Assembly: GCA_963853835.1 (NCBI GenBank)
Contig: OY970829.1
Location: 76,754,901 to 76,818,900, forward strand
Reading direction: 5' to 3'
From: Calendula officinalis
Taxonomy: Eukaryota; Streptophyta; Magnoliopsida; Asterales; Asteraceae
Length of the DNA stretch: 64,000 nucleotides
In this document: positions 60,584 through 64,000 of the stretch, piece after piece
Layout of the letters: each line of letters starts with the position of its first letter
Numbering within the stretch: position 1 is the stretch's first letter
Position numbers and translations under genes: made by a program
Notes under the pieces: model-generated
Told to the model about the DNA's origin: nothing
The model's input: the letters and a program-made list of their open reading frames with translations, nothing else
Databases searched by the model: none

Positions 60584-63500
60584 ATGAATAAGAAAGAGGA
60601 AATGAAGGGTGGTAATGGAGGAGATGTCAAAGCAGCTCCGGCGGGTCCACCGCAGCCGCTTGACTGGAAATTCTCTCAGGTATTCGGTGAACGTACCGCC
60701 GGTGAAGAAGTTCAAGAAGGTAAACTAGGTTTTATATATGTTATTATTAATTTAATTTTTATTATTACATGGATCCACAGATTTATATTAGGGTTTGGAT
60801 ATAGCATGTGTTTGATCTGTTTCCAGGATCGACACATTAACGATTAATCGGTGATTATAGAAACAAATTAAACAGGTTAATTAGTTATACTTAATTGAGT
60901 TATTGATCCATAGAAATAGAAAGTAAACGCCAAATTTTCCGATTACCGTTAATCAAAATTTTGTTTTCTTCTTCTATTTGCTCTCACATGTAAACGAATT
61001 TCTAAAATGCATGTTCTGGAATTGTAAGATTTCAACATATTTTTTCTATATTTCCATAGCTTAAAGGTTCAATTAAAGCTATAACTATTGTTGTGGTTGT
61101 ACATACACAAAAATAGTGTTATACTGCAACTAATTAACATAATTGAAACGCAAAACCACCTGTTTGTAGTCTATTATGACTAGAGAAGACAGTTAAAGTT
61201 ATTGAATGATTGGTTATTTGGAGGACAAATTAGGTTAATGTGCTCCTATAAAACTGTAATATTCTTACAATTTAAACAGTTTGAGAATCTCATTATAAGC
61301 TGGAAACATTTTATTGTTACATTTCATTTAATTATTGTTGATATTCTTCCAATTTACTGAAGTATAACCGTATAAGTCCTTTTAAGAAGACCTTACAAAC
61401 CTAGGACAAGCTGTGAAATGTCTGAAAAAAACTTTTATACCACCTTTAGTTATTTAAAAAGAGCCACCTTTTTAGGTAAATATAATGTCGAGATATGGTG
61501 TTAAATAAGATACAATTATGCATAAATTCAAGACTATATGGCAAAATTGTTCATCGGTTCTAGGGTATAAAAGTTAGACCTATAACTCTATAAGTGACAT
61601 ATATTCACATTGTCCATTATCCTATTGATTTTACAACTTTATTCTATTTTTATTAACCAGATATATGTAACTATAATTGCATTATCTGATCTATTTTTTC
61701 TTATTTTTTGAACAGTTGATATCATCTCAGCAATTGAGTTTGATAAAAGTGGTGATCATCTTGCAACTGGTGATCGTGGGGGCAGAGTGGTATTATTTGA
61801 GAGAACTGATACAAAGGAGGTCAGTTTTTGTTGATATTTTCTTTCCATTATTATTATTATTTGTTTTTTTTATTTTTTATTATTTATTATTTGTTAATTT
61901 TACATTTTATTTTTGCTACGGTGTGTAGAATGGTGGAAATAGAAAGGATTTAGAGAAAACTGATTCTTCCACAAACAAGCATCCAGAGTTCCGTTACAAA
62001 ACTGAGTTTCAGAGCCATGAACCCGAGGTTTCTTTTAACTTATAATTTCACTATTTTCTTCTTACTCACAATTTCCCGTTTTTAATAAAAAAATTTAATT
62101 TCTATTTTTTCATTGTTCTTTTTATTTCAGTTTGATTATTTGAAGAGTTTGGAGATTGAGGAGAAAATTAACCAAATTAAATGGTGCCAAGCAGCCAACG
62201 GTGCCCTTTTTCTTCTATCGAGTAACGATAAAACCATTAAGTTCTGGAAGGTAATCACTCTATTTTATATAATTATAAATTTAGATAAAGATTGGCTTTT
62301 TGTGTTTTGATATAAAGACTGACTTTTTGACTCTTTTTTTTCCCTTTGTTTATTATTATCGTTGTTATTATTTGGGAATTAAAATGGCATTTTTGCCTTG
62401 ACATAGTACTGAAAATATGACCAAATTTACACAGGTTCAAGATAAGAAAATAAAAAAAGTTGCAAACATGAATATGGAGAGCTCCAAAGTTGTTGGAAAA
62501 AGCAATATTATGTGCAGCAGCAGTTCAAATATTTCTTCTATTAATACTAATCCTAATTTAAATCTTGCAAATGGGGGATTAAAAGATAATAAATCTTCCA
62601 CTAATCTAATTAGCAATGATTTCAAATTTCCTCCAGGTGGCATTCCATCACTACGTTTACCCGTGGTAATTTTATTTTTGTTCAACTATTTGATATATGT
62701 TTCTATACTTTATTATCTTATTTAACACTATCTTTTTTTTAAAAGCAATAATAAACATAATAAAGCAAAAATAGGTGTGAAAAAATAAGTAAAAATAAAA
62801 TATTTATTATTATCTTACTGTAAATGGTCATTCCCAGTTATTTTCGGGAAAATCTATATAACTACCATCAAAGCCACCAAATTTATCACACCTTTTTATT
62901 TATTTAAATTAGTTAACTTTTTTTTTCTTCTTACTGGTGTGACACTAAAAGTTACTTTTTTATTTTATTTATTTTTAATTTAAAAGGTGACTAGTTATGA
63001 GAGCAGCCTTGTGGCCAGATGTAGAAGAGTGTATGCTCATGCACACGATTACCATATTAACTCGATCTCAAATAACAGGTTCAGATATATTTTCTTGCAA
63101 ATTTTACAGTTAATTTTGCCATGTTTTTGTATAAATAAGTTAGTCTACATATCTCATATTTAATACTATTCTCTTAAGGAGCTTTGGTATGGTTATCTTT
63201 CTTTTTTCTTTTTTCTTACGTGTTTTCGAGTTGAAAAGAAAGGAAAAGAAGGTGTATGCTTTAGTTTTGAGTCAATTAAATGGATGGTCCCTGAGGTTTA
63301 CACCAAATTTCACCTACTGTCCTTTACTTTTAAAAATTACACCGGTAGTCCTTTTTTAGAAACTTTTTGCACCTACAGTCCTTTAGCCTAACGTTCGTTA
63401 AAATTTTAAATTAAAAAATAACATTGGTGGTCCGTTTTCTGTTAAGGGACTGTGGGTGCAAAATATTTCCAAAAAGGACTACCAGTGTAATTTTTTAAAG

Positions 63501-64000
63501 TAAAGGACCATACGTTAAATTTAGGGTAAACCTCAGGGACCATCCTTGTAATTTACTCTCTAATTTTTCTTGGTGGTCTAAGTTTAAAAGGAAGTTTTGA
63601 GTTGTAGAATGATACCGTTATTATGTTAAATAGGTTAGTTTCGGTTGGGGGTAGTTTGGTCATTTATAATATAAACCATAAAGTCCTTCCTTTCCATTTT
63701 CTACTACTTATTTTTGTAACTATATTCTGATTTTTCTGTTTTTTTCTGTTTTTTTTTTCTATGCATCAGTGATGGTGAAACATTTATCTCAGCTGATGAT
63801 CTTCGAATAAATCTTTGGAATTTGGAAGTTTGTAACCAAAGTTTCAACATTGTTGATGTTAAACCTACAAACATGGAGGATCTTACTGGTACTTTTTGAT
63901 TTATCTACACTTTTAATTAAATTGCAAATATTTTAGTTATTTTAGTTATGAATGGGTCAATTTGGGTCGTGTTTTATTTTAAATGGGTTAAATGAAAAAG
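60584..64000 (+). CDS. PP2A 55 kDa regulatory subunit B (B55), 5' part
   Basis: Seven coding exons are in the window (60584-60719, 61716-61819, 61929-62027, 62131-62250, 62435-62665, 62987-63078, 63770-63888), giving the first 300 of about 500 residues; the rest lies beyond 64000. After a short N-terminus, WKFSQVFGE (28-36) opens the seven-bladed WD40 propeller. Conserved blocks are [20 protein letters not shown] (49-68), [19 protein letters not shown] (142-153), [11 protein letters not shown] and [15 protein letters not shown]. In exon 5 a Ser/Asn-rich insert sits between blades, as in plant B55 forms. The subunit binds the PP2A A/C core and directs its substrate choice; in Arabidopsis the ATB alpha and beta genes are the match. 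Intron 6 carries a Mutator-type MITE. The start is the first ATG giving the family N-terminus. Confidence 0.93.
63269..63558. mobile_element. Mutator-type MITE in PP2A-B intron 6
   Basis: The inverted ends contain GGATGGTCCCTGAGGTTTAC, as in the copy at 10564. The flanking 9-mers are similar but not identical, so the duplication is eroded and the boundaries are approximate. Confidence 0.7.

Overview
This is a window of nuclear DNA from a flowering plant, most likely a eudicot. It is AT-rich, has seven plant-type genes with GT-AG introns, and carries many plant transposon classes (Stowaway, PIF/Harbinger, hAT, Mutator-type MITEs, Helitrons, tRNA-derived SINEs and one LTR retrotransposon end). 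An asterid such as a member of the Asteraceae is plausible, but the sequence does not prove it.

Layout. 1-1.35 kb: 5' part of a decayed LTR retrotransposon on the minus strand. 1.4-9.9 kb: repeats, including a 2.1 kb Helitron. 9.98-12.77 kb (minus): a six-exon organellar mini-RNase III gene. 14.17-15.6 kb (plus): a small single-pass membrane protein gene sharing a 1.4 kb upstream region with it. 15.6-26.3 kb: repeats only. 26.34-31.31 kb (plus): CYP90D1-type brassinosteroid P450, seven exons, 488 aa. 33.56-35.74 kb (plus): FLX-like coiled-coil gene. 41.58-42.13 kb (plus): intronless PRA1 gene of the F type. 44.31-48.74 kb (minus): USP-domain/protein-kinase gene, nine coding exons, 722 aa. 50-60.2 kb: repeats. 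60.58 kb to the window end (plus): first seven coding exons of a PP2A B55 regulatory subunit gene.

I joined the exons by hand from conserved family sequence and splice sites. All six complete gene models keep an open frame from ATG to stop, and the PP2A model stays open to the edge.

The genes do not form one pathway. Their order is the notable point. Mini-RNase III, the small membrane protein, CYP90D1, FLX-like, PRA1-F and USP-kinase are, from memory, the families at Arabidopsis At1g55140-At1g55200 and At3g13690-At3g13740. The window therefore looks like an ancestral microsynteny block that kept CYP90D1 and FLX-like together, with transposons filling the gaps. I did not find a convincing new biological system. 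The best leads are a very compact G-quadruplex motif just after the CYP90D1 stop codon, a cluster of CACATGTG palindromes in the shared upstream region, and three nested DNA transposons close to a kinase splice donor.
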